Shown here: one piece after another, positions 15,701-22,275 of the stretch | Layout of the letters: each line of letters starts with the position of its first letter | Numbering within the stretch: position 1 is the stretch's first letter | Assembly: GCA_964612565.1 (NCBI GenBank) | Contig: CAZTDP010000011.1 | Span: 1-22,275 of the forward strand | Reading direction: 5' to 3' | Source of the DNA: CAZTDP01 sp964612565 | Lineage (GTDB): Bacteria > Patescibacteriota > WWE3 > UBA101185 > UBA10185 | Length of the DNA: 22,275 nucleotides | The notes under the pieces: model-generated | The model's input: only the letters and a program-made list of their open reading frames with translations | What the model was told of the DNA's origin: nothing | The model's database searches: none | Made by a program: the position numbers and the translations under genes

Positions 15701-16525
15701 TCGAAGTCCGATTTCAGCTCCGTTTTGGGCGGTAACACAGACTTTTAATGTAAGAGGGTTGTCTGTGAGGCTCGTGCTGTCAATTTGTGCTGCTTGCTCA
15801 TGCGGGTCACTGCGCGTTTTTACAGCTATGACCCCGTCATTTAGGACAAAAAGCGGATTGGTTCCGAAAAACCATCCTGAAACGATTTGTCCTGGGTGGC
15901 CACCTTCGAAAGCAATTTCCACACACTTTTGTTGCCCATCTTGTGAGTTACTCCAGGAAGATGGACTCTGAACTGTGTGAATCGACCCGTCAGCCTTCAG
16001 TACTTCCGGTGGGTTGCTTACCAAAGGAAGATACAGAATGTAATCGCTGCTTGGGGGTTCGGTCGGTTGCTCAGTTGGAGTTGCTGTAGGCTCCGGAGTT
16101 TGTGTGTGTTCCTCCAGGGTCGTGAAGCTATAGCGAATCCCAAGTTCTGTCCCATTGGTCGACCACGTTGGCTCGAACACTAAACTGGAATTTGCGGCAA
16201 CTTCAAATGAAACTTCGTCGATTTGAGCTGCCAACTCTCCATCAACTATGTGGGTGGGAATTTCGTCGCCGTTCATGAGTAGCGGCGCGTTAAATACCCA
16301 ACCGGAGAAGACATGCATTGTGCCTGCTTGGTTGAATGATAATACAACGCAAGCACTCCCGGTTTCCGCCGGGTCCCAGTGATTAATGCTTTCGGCATAA
16401 TCGGTTGGAGCCACAGCTTTGTAAACGCATGTGCCGACCGTATTTGCTTGGGCAGTGCTAACACCAAAGATAGTGGTCAACAACGCTGCCATTAAAAACA
16501 TACCGAAGACCTTATTTGTCTTCAT
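15689..16525 (-). CDS. Secreted protein with two duplicated domains and Pro/Thr linker (278 aa)
   Basis: A clear signal peptide (residues 1-27, ending STAQA) precedes two related domains, ~30-150 and ~190-278. They share the patterns SGW(V/F)F...PL...L(M)N(D)G, AAQID..S and G(T/A)E(I/L)G(I/L)R, and each has two Cys. The linker (~153-185) is Pro/Thr/Glu-rich and contains YLPLV. Linkers of this type with a YLPLV-like motif are common in exported proteins of Chloroflexi. The role is unknown; a beta-sandwich adhesin or ligand-binding protein is plausible. The start at 16525 has a perfect SD, GAGGAGG, five bases upstream; a start 48 bases earlier is in frame but has no SD and would bury the signal peptide. 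Codon use is more GC-rich than in neighbours. Confidence 0.82.
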   Translation of the reverse strand: MKTNKVFGMFLMAALLTTIFGVSTAQANTVGTCVYKAVAPTDYAESINHWDPAETGSACVVLSFNQAGTMHVFSGWVFNAPLLMNGDEIPTHIVDGELAAQIDEVSFEVAANSSLVFEPTWSTNGTELGIRYSFTTLEEHTQTPEPTATPTEQPTEPPSSDYILYLPLVSNPPEVLKADGSIHTVQSPSSWSNSQDGQQKCVEIAFEGGHPGQIVSGWFFGTNPLFVLNDGVIAVKTRSDPHEQAAQIDSTSLTDNPLTLKVCVTAQNGAEIGLRIQY

Positions 16526-16571
16526 CTTAACCTCCTCATTTAGTTGGTTATATATCGGATTCGATCTCAGC

Positions 16572-16600
16572 ATTATACCCTATAGGTAATACTGATGCAA
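16572..16600 (-). promoter_or_regulatory. Promoter of the secreted-protein gene
   Basis: On the - strand TTGCAT (16600 to 16595) and TATAAT (16577 to 16572) are separated by 17 bases. The -10 is perfect and the -35 keeps TTG. The predicted transcript starts near 16565 and has a ~40-base leader with the SD GAGGAGG. It is divergent from the promoter at 16645-16673. Confidence 0.7.
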
Positions 16601-16644
16601 CCCAGAGTGTTTTTATCAGGTCTAATTAATAAAACCCCATAGCC

Positions 16645-16673
16645 TTGACACAAACTACACTATAAGATATAAT
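16645..16673 (+). promoter_or_regulatory. Perfect consensus sigma-70-type promoter of the LPXTG gene
   Basis: TTGACA (16645-16650), 17-base spacer, TATAAT (16668-16673): every position matches the housekeeping consensus. The start is predicted near 16680. The leader of about 114 bases begins with a hairpin, TAACAG (16682-16687) with CTGTTA (16695-16700), that could protect the 5' end. Such a promoter implies high constitutive expression of the surface protein. Confidence 0.85.
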
Positions 16674-16793
16674 ACCCGAGTTAACAGTTAAAAGCTGTTA
16701 TTAGAGTACTTTAATTCCTGCTAAATCAATGCAAAATCCATATGGTCTAAACTAATTAGAACATGTGATTTTTGCTATTTGGCTAAAAAGTCT

Positions 16794-17417
16794 ATGAAAA
16801 ACGTGAAATACAAATTAATAGCTACAGCTGCCGTCATTGCCGGCTTGACTTTTTTGTCAAGTAACAAAGTATTGGCAGATAGCAATTGTGAGTCCAATTA
16901 TGGTGGGGGCGAAACCTGCATCATAAACAAAAGATTTGAGATTAGTAAAAAAGTAAGAATTCAAGGCGACGATGAATGGAAGAGTAAAGTCACCGATGTA
17001 AGCGAAAACGACGTAATAGAATTTAGAATTAGAATTAAAAATAAAACAGATGAAGACGCCGATATCGACTTTGACAACATGAAAATGTCCGACTACTTAC
17101 CTGACGAAATGTACAGAGTAGGTGGAGACGGTTTAACTGAGTACTGGGACAACTTTGAGCCCGGTGATGAAAAAACTTTTGTCATCGAAGCTAAAGTTAA
17201 ATCCGACGAATACGACCGAGATGAAAATTTCTCAAAATGTGTCGTAAACAAAGCTAAAGCAGAGTGGGACGGAAAATTTGAAGGTTCCGATACCGCTACG
17301 GTTTGCTATGGAACTCCTACAGAGCTTCCTAAAACCGGAGCTGTATCAGTTACTGCTTTACTTGGAACGGGATCATTGATAGCTGGAATTTGGCTTAAAA
17401 AAAGAAAAGCTAAGTAA
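16794..17417 (+). CDS. LPXTG-anchored acidic surface protein (207 aa)
   Basis: A signal peptide (residues 1-28, ending KVLA) is followed by a small, very acidic exported domain and a complete cell-wall sorting signal: LPKTG (178-182), a hydrophobic stretch and the basic tail KKRKAK. The middle domain (~45-170) has alternating hydrophobic residues and a DYLPDEMY segment like DUF11-type beta-sandwich repeats, where the 'D.LP' motif is typical. Four Cys (first at 32 and 42) could form disulfides. ATG at 16794 is taken as the start; a TTG five codons earlier is in frame. Neither has an SD. The sortase gene follows 122 bases later, so this is probably its substrate. The strong promoter suggests an abundant surface protein. 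Confidence 0.9.
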   Translation: MKNVKYKLIATAAVIAGLTFLSSNKVLADSNCESNYGGGETCIINKRFEISKKVRIQGDDEWKSKVTDVSENDVIEFRIRIKNKTDEDADIDFDNMKMSDYLPDEMYRVGGDGLTEYWDNFEPGDEKTFVIEAKVKSDEYDRDENFSKCVVNKAKAEWDGKFEGSDTATVCYGTPTELPKTGAVSVTALLGTGSLIAGIWLKKRKAK

Positions 17418-17452
17418 TGCACGCCGCAGGCCACGTGTCTGACGGACCCGTT

Positions 17453-17520
17453 TGCCCCACGCTTTTGGGCGAGGGGCAGAATGGTTGGGTTTGGGGAACT
17501 TACTCGACCATTCTGTTCCT
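17453..17520 (+). promoter_or_regulatory. Alternative RNA hairpins between LPXTG and sortase genes
   Basis: Hairpin A pairs TGCCCC (17453-17458) with GGGGCA (17473-17478). Hairpin B pairs 17472-17485 with 17507-17520, 14 bp with two G-U pairs, including the perfect 9-bp CAGAATGGT/ACCATTCTG. A and B share bases 17473-17478 and cannot form together. Neither has a clear U-tract. This arrangement could tune sortase level relative to the substrate by attenuation or mRNA processing. Confidence 0.55.
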
Positions 17521-17539
17521 TGCCTAAACTTTTCTTTGT

Positions 17540-18163
17540 ATGAAAAACATTTCACTTAAAAGGATCTTGCTGATTGCTGTTGTGGTTGGAGTTACTGTCT
17601 ATATTGCTGTTTCTTCTTACGCTCAGTTTACTGCAGGTTCAAAAAAAGATAGTAACAATTCATCGGAGTCTAGCGACTCTTACTCTATTTTTAATTCCCT
17701 TATTGTGCCTTTGCGGGCCGCTCCTATTCACATTAAAGCTGGGGAAATAGATGCTGATATTACACAAGTAGGTATTGAGGCCGACGGCTCTTTGGGAACA
17801 CCCGAAAGCTGGAATTTAGCAGGTTGGTTTAAAAAAAGTGTTATGCCAGGTGAAACCGGTAATATGATAATTGACGGTCACTTTGACGATAATCATGGCA
17901 AGCCAGCTGCATTTTGGCAGTTGAAAAATATTGTTGTAGGTGATAAAGTTGTTGTAACTGATGGTTTAAACCAAAATTATACCTACCAGGTGGTTGATTC
18001 TTTCCTTGTCGACATAAATGATCCGGAGCGACTTAAAGTTTTGGAAAATAAAAGTGACAGGGCCGAATTAACTTTAATAACCTGCGGTGGAGTTTGGTTA
18101 CCGGGAAAATCCACGTATAACAAAAGACTTGTGGTTAAGGCCACACTCATTGACACTTTGTGA
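17540..18163 (+). CDS. Sortase (class E/F-like), 207 aa
   Basis: Sortases cut LPXTG-type signals and join the protein to the cell envelope. This one has an N-terminal membrane anchor (~8-27), a Ser/Asn-rich linker (~35-48) and a sortase beta-barrel. The catalytic triad is visible: His114 in IDGHFD, Cys182 in LTLITCGG, and Arg196 in NKRLVV. The GH-D-...-PAAFWQL-...-GD-V-V pattern is closest to class E/F (also called class D-like) sortases; the class is inferred by eye. It follows the LPXTG gene in the same direction and is presumably in one operon with it. There is no SD in front of the ATG. Confidence 0.93.
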   Translation: MKNISLKRILLIAVVVGVTVYIAVSSYAQFTAGSKKDSNNSSESSDSYSIFNSLIVPLRAAPIHIKAGEIDADITQVGIEADGSLGTPESWNLAGWFKKSVMPGETGNMIIDGHFDDNHGKPAAFWQLKNIVVGDKVVVTDGLNQNYTYQVVDSFLVDINDPERLKVLENKSDRAELTLITCGGVWLPGKSTYNKRLVVKATLIDTL

Positions 18164-18175
18164 TGCAATGAGGGC

Positions 18176-18235
18176 TTAAGGTCGGGAGGTAGCGCGGGGC
18201 AGTGGCTATCTCCCGTCTTTAGGCAAAGGCCTTAA
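18176..18235 (+). terminator. Strong stem-loop after the sortase gene
   Basis: The bases 18181-18193 pair with 18205-18217 (12 of 13 pairs, one T-T mismatch, one G-U) around an 11-base GC-rich loop. An outer stem, TTAAGG (18176-18181) with CCTTAA (18230-18235), can enclose it. The following T-tract is weak. It probably ends or protects the LPXTG-sortase transcript. Confidence 0.6.
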
Positions 18236-18240
18236 ATTTC

Positions 18241-18356
18241 TTTCAATGTATATATATTTCACTAACACTCGCAGGTGCGAGACGAAAGGATGCAACGTTC
18301 GCGTTTTGTATTAATAGCATTTCACAGACTTTTCTGTGAGCATCACCAATTAAAAT
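18241..18356 (+). promoter_or_regulatory. Structured leader of rho
   Basis: After an AT-rich TATATATAT tract (18249-18257) that may hold the -10, two stem-loops occur: CTCGC-AGGT-GCGAG (18268-18281) and TCACAGA-CTTT-TCTGTGA (18322-18339). The second ends 17 bases before the ATG and no SD follows it. rho is autoregulated in its leader in other bacteria, so these may matter, but no known riboswitch family is matched. Confidence 0.4.
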
Positions 18357-19697
18357 ATGCCAATAAAAAATACTAGAAGTTCGACAAGAGACAGTGGTTT
18401 GGGTAATGGAAATAACCGGGACTCAGGTTATAGAAATAGTTATCAAAATAGAAGAAGGCCGGCGCAAAATAACCTAGAAAGTCCGCTGATTGACTCTTCT
18501 GATAGAGCCTCGATGCCTATGGATTCCAACAACCAATCATTTAATAAATACAACGATGATTTCCAAAGTAATGGCAGTATTAATGGCGATTCGGTCGTTA
18601 TTGAAGGCATGCTCGAAATTCTTAATGACTACGGTGTTATTAGGCAAAAAGAAAAAGTCGAAACAGACTTACCTCGTGATGTTTATATAAGTCACTCACA
18701 AATTAAGAGATTTAATTTAAGAAGGGGCGACCTTATTAAAGGCCACGCACGTCCCCCAAAAGAGGGCGAAAGATACCTTTCTTTGTTAAGGATTGATACT
18801 GTCGAAGGTGTAGAGCCGGAATCGGCCAGGAAACGACCTCACTTTACCGAGTTAACCCCAATCTTCCCAAATATAAGAATGACACTCGAAACGACCAAGG
18901 ATGTCATTTCAACTCGATTAATAGACTTAATAGCTCCAATAGGAAAAGGTCAAAGGGCAATGATTGTAGCCCCTCCTAAGGCCGGTAAAACCTTTTTGCT
19001 TATGGATATAGCTAATGGTGTTACAACTAACTATCCGGAAAGCATTTTAATGGTTGCGTTAATCGGCGAACGACCCGAAGAAGTCACTCACTTTAGTCGA
19101 AACGTCCGCGGTGAGGTTTATGCAAGTAATTTTGACGAAAGAGCAGAAGAGCAGACACGCGTTGCCGAACTTTGTCTAGAGCGCGCAAAAAGATTAGCCG
19201 AGCAGGGTAAGGACGTTGTTATATTAATGGACTCTATTACTCGTTTAGCAAGAGCTTACAATATGGTTGCTCCTCCTTCAGGTCGAACTCTTACTGGAGG
19301 TTTTGATCCTGCAGCATTGTATCCTGCAAAGCACTTTTTTGGAGCTGCACGAAACTTTGAACAGCCCGGAAGCTTAACTATAATTGCAACGGCGTTGGTT
19401 GAAACAGGGTCGAGAATGGACGACGTTATCTTTGAAGAATTTAAAGGTACCGGAAACATGGAACTTCGTTTAGACAGAAATTTAGCTGAAAGACGAATTT
19501 TTCCGGCAATCGATATTAAATCCAGCGGTACAAGACATGAAGAAGATTTGTTTGACAAAGAGTCACTTGAAAACATTTACAGACTTAGAAAAATGGTTGA
19601 TCTTCTTGATGAAAGAGATGCTACAGATCTTGTTATTGACCGTTTAAAAAAGACAAAGAGCAACAAAGACTTCTTGGCCACACTTCACCAGGGATAA
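18357..19697 (+). CDS. rho: Transcription termination factor Rho
   Basis: Rho is a hexameric RNA-DNA helicase that ends transcription. After a Ser/Asn/Arg-rich, probably disordered N-terminus (~1-75), the cold-shock-like RNA-binding domain spans ~80-155. The ATPase core has the P-loop APPKAGKT (205-212), Walker B ILMDS (Asp292), the Q-loop region SITRLARAYN, and the highly conserved EEFKGTGNMEL. Total length, 446 residues, is normal. The canonical N-terminal helical Rho_N domain is not visible; the low-complexity segment stands in its place, as in some other phyla where such insertions bind RNA or drive condensation. The start at 18357 has no SD. Confidence 0.97.
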   Translation: MPIKNTRSSTRDSGLGNGNNRDSGYRNSYQNRRRPAQNNLESPLIDSSDRASMPMDSNNQSFNKYNDDFQSNGSINGDSVVIEGMLEILNDYGVIRQKEKVETDLPRDVYISHSQIKRFNLRRGDLIKGHARPPKEGERYLSLLRIDTVEGVEPESARKRPHFTELTPIFPNIRMTLETTKDVISTRLIDLIAPIGKGQRAMIVAPPKAGKTFLLMDIANGVTTNYPESILMVALIGERPEEVTHFSRNVRGEVYASNFDERAEEQTRVAELCLERAKRLAEQGKDVVILMDSITRLARAYNMVAPPSGRTLTGGFDPAALYPAKHFFGAARNFEQPGSLTIIATALVETGSRMDDVIFEEFKGTGNMELRLDRNLAERRIFPAIDIKSSGTRHEEDLFDKESLENIYRLRKMVDLLDERDATDLVIDRLKKTKSNKDFLATLHQG

Positions 19698-19737
19698 TTT
19701 CTTAGATGCCGAGTCGTAGTGGCCAAATGGCCGTGAT

Positions 19738-19790
19738 TTGCCGTAACCACGGCTTCCTGGTAAAATTTGGAAAGCGCCGCTTTTGTGGCG
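19738..19790 (+). promoter_or_regulatory. Promoter and 5' hairpin of the M23 peptidase gene
   Basis: TTGCCG (19738-19743) and TAAAAT (19761-19766) are 17 bases apart, and TGG just before the latter makes an extended -10. Predicted start is near 19773. The leader would begin with CGCCGC-TTTT-GTGGCG (19775-19790), a 6-bp hairpin just six bases before the ATG. There is no SD. Confidence 0.6.
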
Positions 19791-19796
19791 TGAGAT

Positions 19797-20999
19797 ATGG
19801 TCTTAACTATAAAACGTCCAACGTCTAAACGGTTTTTTCAGCTTAGTTTCGAGGGTTTCAGGCCTCGTGGGCGCAACAAATTTGAACAGTTTATAAACAT
19901 CTGGGTGGAGTTCTTCCGTTCAGTTGCCCATTATATTTGGAGAAAATTCCTTGATTTGCTCTTATTGATAGGCAGGTTGCTCATCTTACTTATTAGGCTT
20001 CCGGCCGAGTTAAAGGCATTTGTTGTTAAAAAACTAATTTGGTCGCGCGGGAAACTTGGAAGACCTGTTGCTTTTGTTGTTGTGGTCTTTAGCTCTTTGG
20101 GAATTTTTATGCTGGGTGAAGTGTTCAGCAGTTCCGAATTTGTAGCTAATCCACAGGTTAAAGCGGATTATTTGGCGAATACTTCAGATATCATTCCTAA
20201 AAAAGAAACAGCTGTAACAACTCTTCCAGAAGCTCGTCAGAGAACCGAGCCGTTGGCGTATGCAGTAGAAGGAGGCGATACTCTATATTCAATTGGAAGC
20301 AAGTTTAAGATTTCGGTCGATGCTTTGGAATATGTTAATAACCTTACAGATAATTCTGTACTAAAACCCGGGCAGACACTAACAATCCCGCCTGTTTCAG
20401 GCTTAATACACACTGTGGAAAGAGGCGACACCCTTAATTCTATTGCCGATAAATACGATGTTCCTGCGCAGGCAGTTGCCGATTTTAACTATTTGCTCGA
20501 TACATCTCATTTGGCTCTTGGCACCGAGTTAGTTATTCCTGGCGGTAAGGTACCAAAAGTTGAACCGGCGCCTGTAATATACTCCGGCGCACCGTCGCAG
20601 GGCGGTTCGGCTTCGGCGTCTCCAAACAAAGGTTTCTGCGCTTGGCCGACAACTGTAAGAGTTATTACCCAATATTTCAGCTGGTACCATAACGGTGTTG
20701 ACGTAGCAACACCCCACAACATTGCAATGCCGCCACTATTAGCGTGCACATCCGGTACGGTTACTCGTGCGGGCTGGGATCCGTTTGGATTAGGATTGCA
20801 CGTTCAAATAGACCACGGAAACGGCTACGTAACAGTTTATGGCCATATGAGCAGAATTGATGTAAGCTACGGTCAGAAAGTTGGCCGAGGCGAAATAATA
20901 GGACTTATGGGGAATACAGGAAATTCAACAGGACCCCATATTCACTTTATTGTTAAGTACAATGGGGTGGCTCAAAATCCGCTAAACTTCGCCCAATAA
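19797..20999 (+). CDS. LysM-LysM-M23 murein peptidase (400 aa)
   Basis: This is a membrane-anchored peptidoglycan endopeptidase. Two hydrophobic segments (~50-68 and ~89-107) are separated by a basic stretch, so the bulk lies outside. Two LysM modules follow (~151-197 and ~201-247), each with the GDTL..I...F/Y pattern and a terminal LxxGxxLxIP. These bind glycan chains. A Ser/Gly-rich linker leads to the M23/LytM domain (~285-397). All zinc ligands and the catalytic His are present: His298 and Asp302 (HNGVD), the YGH motif, and His381/His383 (HIH). It is thus predicted active rather than an EnvC-type degenerate activator. obg starts four bases after its stop, implying one transcript. Confidence 0.92.
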   Translation: MVLTIKRPTSKRFFQLSFEGFRPRGRNKFEQFINIWVEFFRSVAHYIWRKFLDLLLLIGRLLILLIRLPAELKAFVVKKLIWSRGKLGRPVAFVVVVFSSLGIFMLGEVFSSSEFVANPQVKADYLANTSDIIPKKETAVTTLPEARQRTEPLAYAVEGGDTLYSIGSKFKISVDALEYVNNLTDNSVLKPGQTLTIPPVSGLIHTVERGDTLNSIADKYDVPAQAVADFNYLLDTSHLALGTELVIPGGKVPKVEPAPVIYSGAPSQGGSASASPNKGFCAWPTTVRVITQYFSWYHNGVDVATPHNIAMPPLLACTSGTVTRAGWDPFGLGLHVQIDHGNGYVTVYGHMSRIDVSYGQKVGRGEIIGLMGNTGNSTGPHIHFIVKYNGVAQNPLNFAQ

Positions 21000-21003
21000 T
21001 AAG

Positions 21004-22146
21004 ATGATTGATGTTGTTAAAATAAAAATTAAAGCAGGTGATGGCGGCGACGGAGCCCTATCTTTTAGGCGCGAAAAATTCGTGCCTTTTGGTGGCCCCG
21101 ATGGGGGTGATGGCGGCGACGGCGGAAGTGTGTACCTTGTTGCAAGTACTAACCTAGTTACTTTACGTGATTTTAAATCTAAAGAGGTGTTTGCAGCGCA
21201 AGATGGCGAAAAAGGTGGAAAAAGGAAAATGTTTGGGTCTTCCAGACCTGATCTTTTCGTCAAAGTGCCGGTAGGGACACTGATTTACGAAATAAAAGAC
21301 GGCAGAGAGATATTGGTTGGTGATCTGGTTGAGGACGGTTCTCAAATGCTTATTGCACAAGGTGGCACCGGAGGAAAGGGTAATTTTAGGTTTAAAAGTT
21401 CAACAAACCAAACTCCGGTTCAATACGGCAGAGGTGGCGCGGGAGAAGAAAAAACCATTAAGATGGAAATCAAGTTAGTCGCAGATATTGGCTTGGTCGG
21501 CCTTCCCAATGCAGGAAAGAGTACTTTGATCAATAAACTTACTCAGGCAAATGTGAAAGTTGCAAACTATCCTTTTACTACTCTGACGCCGAATTTAGGC
21601 ACAATGACTTTAAATGACGGCCAGCCTGTAATTATTGCGGATATACCGGGTTTGATCGAGGGTGCTTCAGAAGGCAAAGGTTTGGGAGACGAATTTTTAC
21701 GCCATATTGAACGTACAAGGCTGCTGATCCATTTAGTAGATCCGCTCGAGGGCTTCACACCCGACGGTAAAATTTCTTTGGCCAAAAACACCTGGGCTAA
21801 CTTCGAAAAAATCCGCAAGGAACTAAAAAGTTATGGTCACGGTTTAAACGAAAAACCGGAAGTCACAGTTATAAATAAAATCGATCTCACCGAAATAAAA
21901 GATGAAGTAGAAGCAATTAAGGTTTTATTTAATAAACATGGGGTTTCCATTTATTTTATCTCCGGTGTGACAGGGGAGGGTTTACAAGAATTATTCAAAG
22001 AGGTTCAAAAGCTTTTGATAGAGCACAAAAAGATTGTCGTTTTTAATGCAGAAACGCCGGTCAAGCTTTATGATATTAATAACCTTCCAAACAAAAAGAT
22101 AGTTTTTGGGTCATCAAGGGTTGTTTCGCTGAAGAAAGAGAATTGA
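21004..22146 (+). CDS. obg: GTPase Obg/CgtA
   Basis: Obg is an essential ribosome-assembly GTPase that acts on the 50S subunit. The glycine-rich Obg fold (~1-156) carries GDGGDGALSFRREKFVPFGG and GGKGN motifs. The G domain follows: G1 GLPNAGKST (~167-175), G2 in the NYPFTTL segment, G3 DIPGL, G4 NKID, G5 SGVTGEG. The protein ends at 380 residues after a short tail, so the C-terminal OCT domain of Bacillus Obg is absent or reduced. It lies four bases after the M23 gene and has no SD, suggesting coupled translation. Its stop codon overlaps a -10 element for the repeats downstream. Confidence 0.97.
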   Translation: MIDVVKIKIKAGDGGDGALSFRREKFVPFGGPDGGDGGDGGSVYLVASTNLVTLRDFKSKEVFAAQDGEKGGKRKMFGSSRPDLFVKVPVGTLIYEIKDGREILVGDLVEDGSQMLIAQGGTGGKGNFRFKSSTNQTPVQYGRGGAGEEKTIKMEIKLVADIGLVGLPNAGKSTLINKLTQANVKVANYPFTTLTPNLGTMTLNDGQPVIIADIPGLIEGASEGKGLGDEFLRHIERTRLLIHLVDPLEGFTPDGKISLAKNTWANFEKIRKELKSYGHGLNEKPEVTVINKIDLTEIKDEVEAIKVLFNKHGVSIYFISGVTGEGLQELFKEVQKLLIEHKKIVVFNAETPVKLYDINNLPNKKIVFGSSRVVSLKKEN

Positions 22147-22152
22147 TATAAT
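22144..22152 (+). promoter_or_regulatory. Extended -10 element at the end of obg
   Basis: TGATATAAT is a perfect extended -10 (TGN-TATAAT), and its TGA is the obg stop codon. No clear -35 is seen, which extended -10 promoters tolerate. Transcription would start near 22159 and read into the hairpin repeats. Confidence 0.5.
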
Positions 22153-22166
22153 ACTTTGGCTTCGTA

Positions 22167-22275
22167 ATTTGGGCCGTTAGCTTTAGACCGCGCAGCGGGC
22201 GAAGCTAACGCGATAGTTTGATTTGGGCCGTTAGCTTTAGACCGCGCAGCGGGCGAAGCTAACGCGATAGTTTGA
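22167..22275 (+). repeat. 54-base tandem repeat, each unit a long hairpin
   Basis: The unit at 22167-22220 is repeated without mismatch at 22221-22274, and the last base of the window fits the start of a third copy. Each unit contains CGTTAGCTT and AAGCTAACG (22175-22183 with 22202-22210; 22229-22237 with 22256-22264), a perfect 9-bp stem. An inner CCGC-GCA-GCGG hairpin lies within. There are no spacers between units, so it is not CRISPR. The array runs off the window edge and its copy number is unknown. Confidence 0.9.

Noticed and set aside
16526..16573. Upstream start for the secreted protein
   Set aside because: The perfect SD at 16531-16537 serves the ATG at 16525, and the longer form would place 16 residues before the signal peptide and overlap the -10 element.
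18268..18300. Cyclic-di-GMP-like riboswitch in the rho leader (GGATGCAA after a hairpin)
   Set aside because: The GCAAACC partner segment and second arm of the fold are missing; only one short string is similar.
22167..22275. CRISPR array
   Set aside because: The units are directly tandem with no variable spacers, and no cas gene is present.

Overview
The window is a stretch of bacterial chromosome, most likely from the candidate phyla radiation (Patescibacteria, Microgenomates/Katanobacteria-like). This placement is inference. It rests on an AT-leaning core, a three-domain S1 protein, compact housekeeping genes, few Shine-Dalgarno (SD) sequences in front of native genes, a short Obg, and a cell surface built from glycosyltransferases, a sortase and an LPXTG protein rather than an outer membrane. 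TGA is used as a normal stop (clpC-like gene, radA), which argues against the recoded Gracilibacteria/Absconditabacteria. Two runs of exactly 100 N (2331-2430 and 5610-5709) are scaffold gaps, so spacing across them is not reliable.

Layout. 1-835: 3' end of 23S rRNA, a 207-base spacer, 5S rRNA, and a second copy of the 5S 3' end plus its terminator. 834-2078 (-): coiled-coil protein of unknown function. 2089-8138: housekeeping block on the + strand, with rpsA-like S1, a terminator, a ClpC-type AAA+ unfoldase with a degenerate first ATPase domain, radA, and a yacL-type PIN-TRAM membrane protein. This is the clpC-radA-(disA)-yacL order of Firmicutes without disA. 8139-10440: accessory-looking island with stem-loops, two perfect DnaA-box matches, a 52-residue ribbon-helix-helix protein, a near-consensus promoter over operator-like repeats, and a GC-rich single-pass membrane protein that looks foreign.

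10443-18235: cell-surface region. A fused GT2-GT4 glycosyltransferase converges on and overlaps a 1066-residue GT-C/YfhO-like membrane protein. A secreted protein with two duplicated domains (-) is divergent from an LPXTG surface protein, which is followed by its probable sortase. 18241-22275: Rho, a LysM-LysM-M23 murein hydrolase, and Obg, followed by a 54-base tandem hairpin repeat running off the window end.

How the genes fit together. The first half concerns ribosome function and protein/DNA quality control (rRNA, S1, ClpC, RadA). The second half concerns envelope construction: sugar polymer synthesis, export, sortase anchoring and peptidoglycan remodelling. Two genes (9105-10214 and 15689-16525) differ from all the others in having strong canonical SD sequences and, especially the first, higher GC. 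They are the best candidates for recent acquisition. No complete novel defence or mobile system is evident. The most unusual items are the ClpC with a dead D1 domain, the DnaA-box/RHH island, and the alternative RNA structure between the LPXTG gene and the sortase gene.
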